Positions 63,969 to 64,000 of a stretch of 64,000 bases of DNA are shown here, piece by piece. Numbering within the stretch: position 1 is the first letter of the stretch; every line of letters starts with the position of its first letter. The notes under the pieces were generated by a model. It ran no database searches. It was not told the DNA's origin and was given only the letters and a program-made list of their open reading frames with translations. The position numbers were made by a program, and so were the translations under genes. The DNA comes from Pterois miles. Lineage: Eukaryota; Chordata; Actinopteri; Perciformes; Scorpaenidae. The stretch covers positions 20,293,501-20,357,500 of the forward strand of contig CAMQGK010000110.1 of assembly GCA_947000775.1 (NCBI GenBank). The letters are read 5' to 3'.

Positions 63969-64000
63969 TGAGATAGGTCTTGTGTGAGCGGAAATTTGAG

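Overview
The window is vertebrate nuclear DNA, almost certainly from a ray-finned (percomorph-like) fish. Genes are split by GT-AG introns. The noncoding DNA holds long (TG)n tracts, hAT-like and palindromic miniature elements, a tRNA-derived SINE, LINE tails and a chromodomain Ty3/gypsy element. No bacterial, organellar or free viral sequence is seen.

One protein-coding gene fills the window. On the + strand, 29 exons between 3793 and 63857 join in phase, with canonical GT/AG junctions throughout, into the first ~1099 residues of a DOCK-D (zizimin) guanine-nucleotide exchange factor, best matched to DOCK10. The N-terminal DUF3398-type region, the glycine linker plus PH domain, the C2-like DHR-1 domain and the start of the helical middle are present. 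The catalytic DHR-2 domain lies beyond the right edge. Positions 1-3480 are upstream DNA, ~3480-3792 is the promoter/5'UTR area, and 3901-42098 is a 38-kb first intron. The remaining 28 exons are packed into 42-64 kb.

Intron 1 is the accessory region. An older hAT-like element (5344-11337, TIR CAGCRGTAGG) was split by a complete 5.4-kb antisense chromovirus-type LTR retrotransposon (5706-11104, TSD GTTTG). The two LTRs differ by a single A in one homopolymer, yet gag-pol is broken across all three frames. The element carries a 10-nt match between the LTR, 30 nt downstream of a TATTTAA box, and the primer-binding position, which suggests Tf1/sushi-type self-priming. Intron 1 also holds a SINE, LINE fragments, several TIR elements, a perfect 51-bp minisatellite, and a short stretch (39.64-39.93 kb) whose sequence looks like damaged consensus rather than real DNA. 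Later introns hold a second copy of an upstream dispersed repeat, a solo LTR, and a palindromic element with another element in its loop.

Within the gene, the points most worth checking are a NAGNAG acceptor at exon 2, a tandem donor 9 nt apart at exon 16, two short stop-free introns of 3n length (16 and 20) in or near DHR-1, an expanded glycine run before the PH domain, and an overlapping upstream ORF at the start codon. I see no second host gene on either strand.
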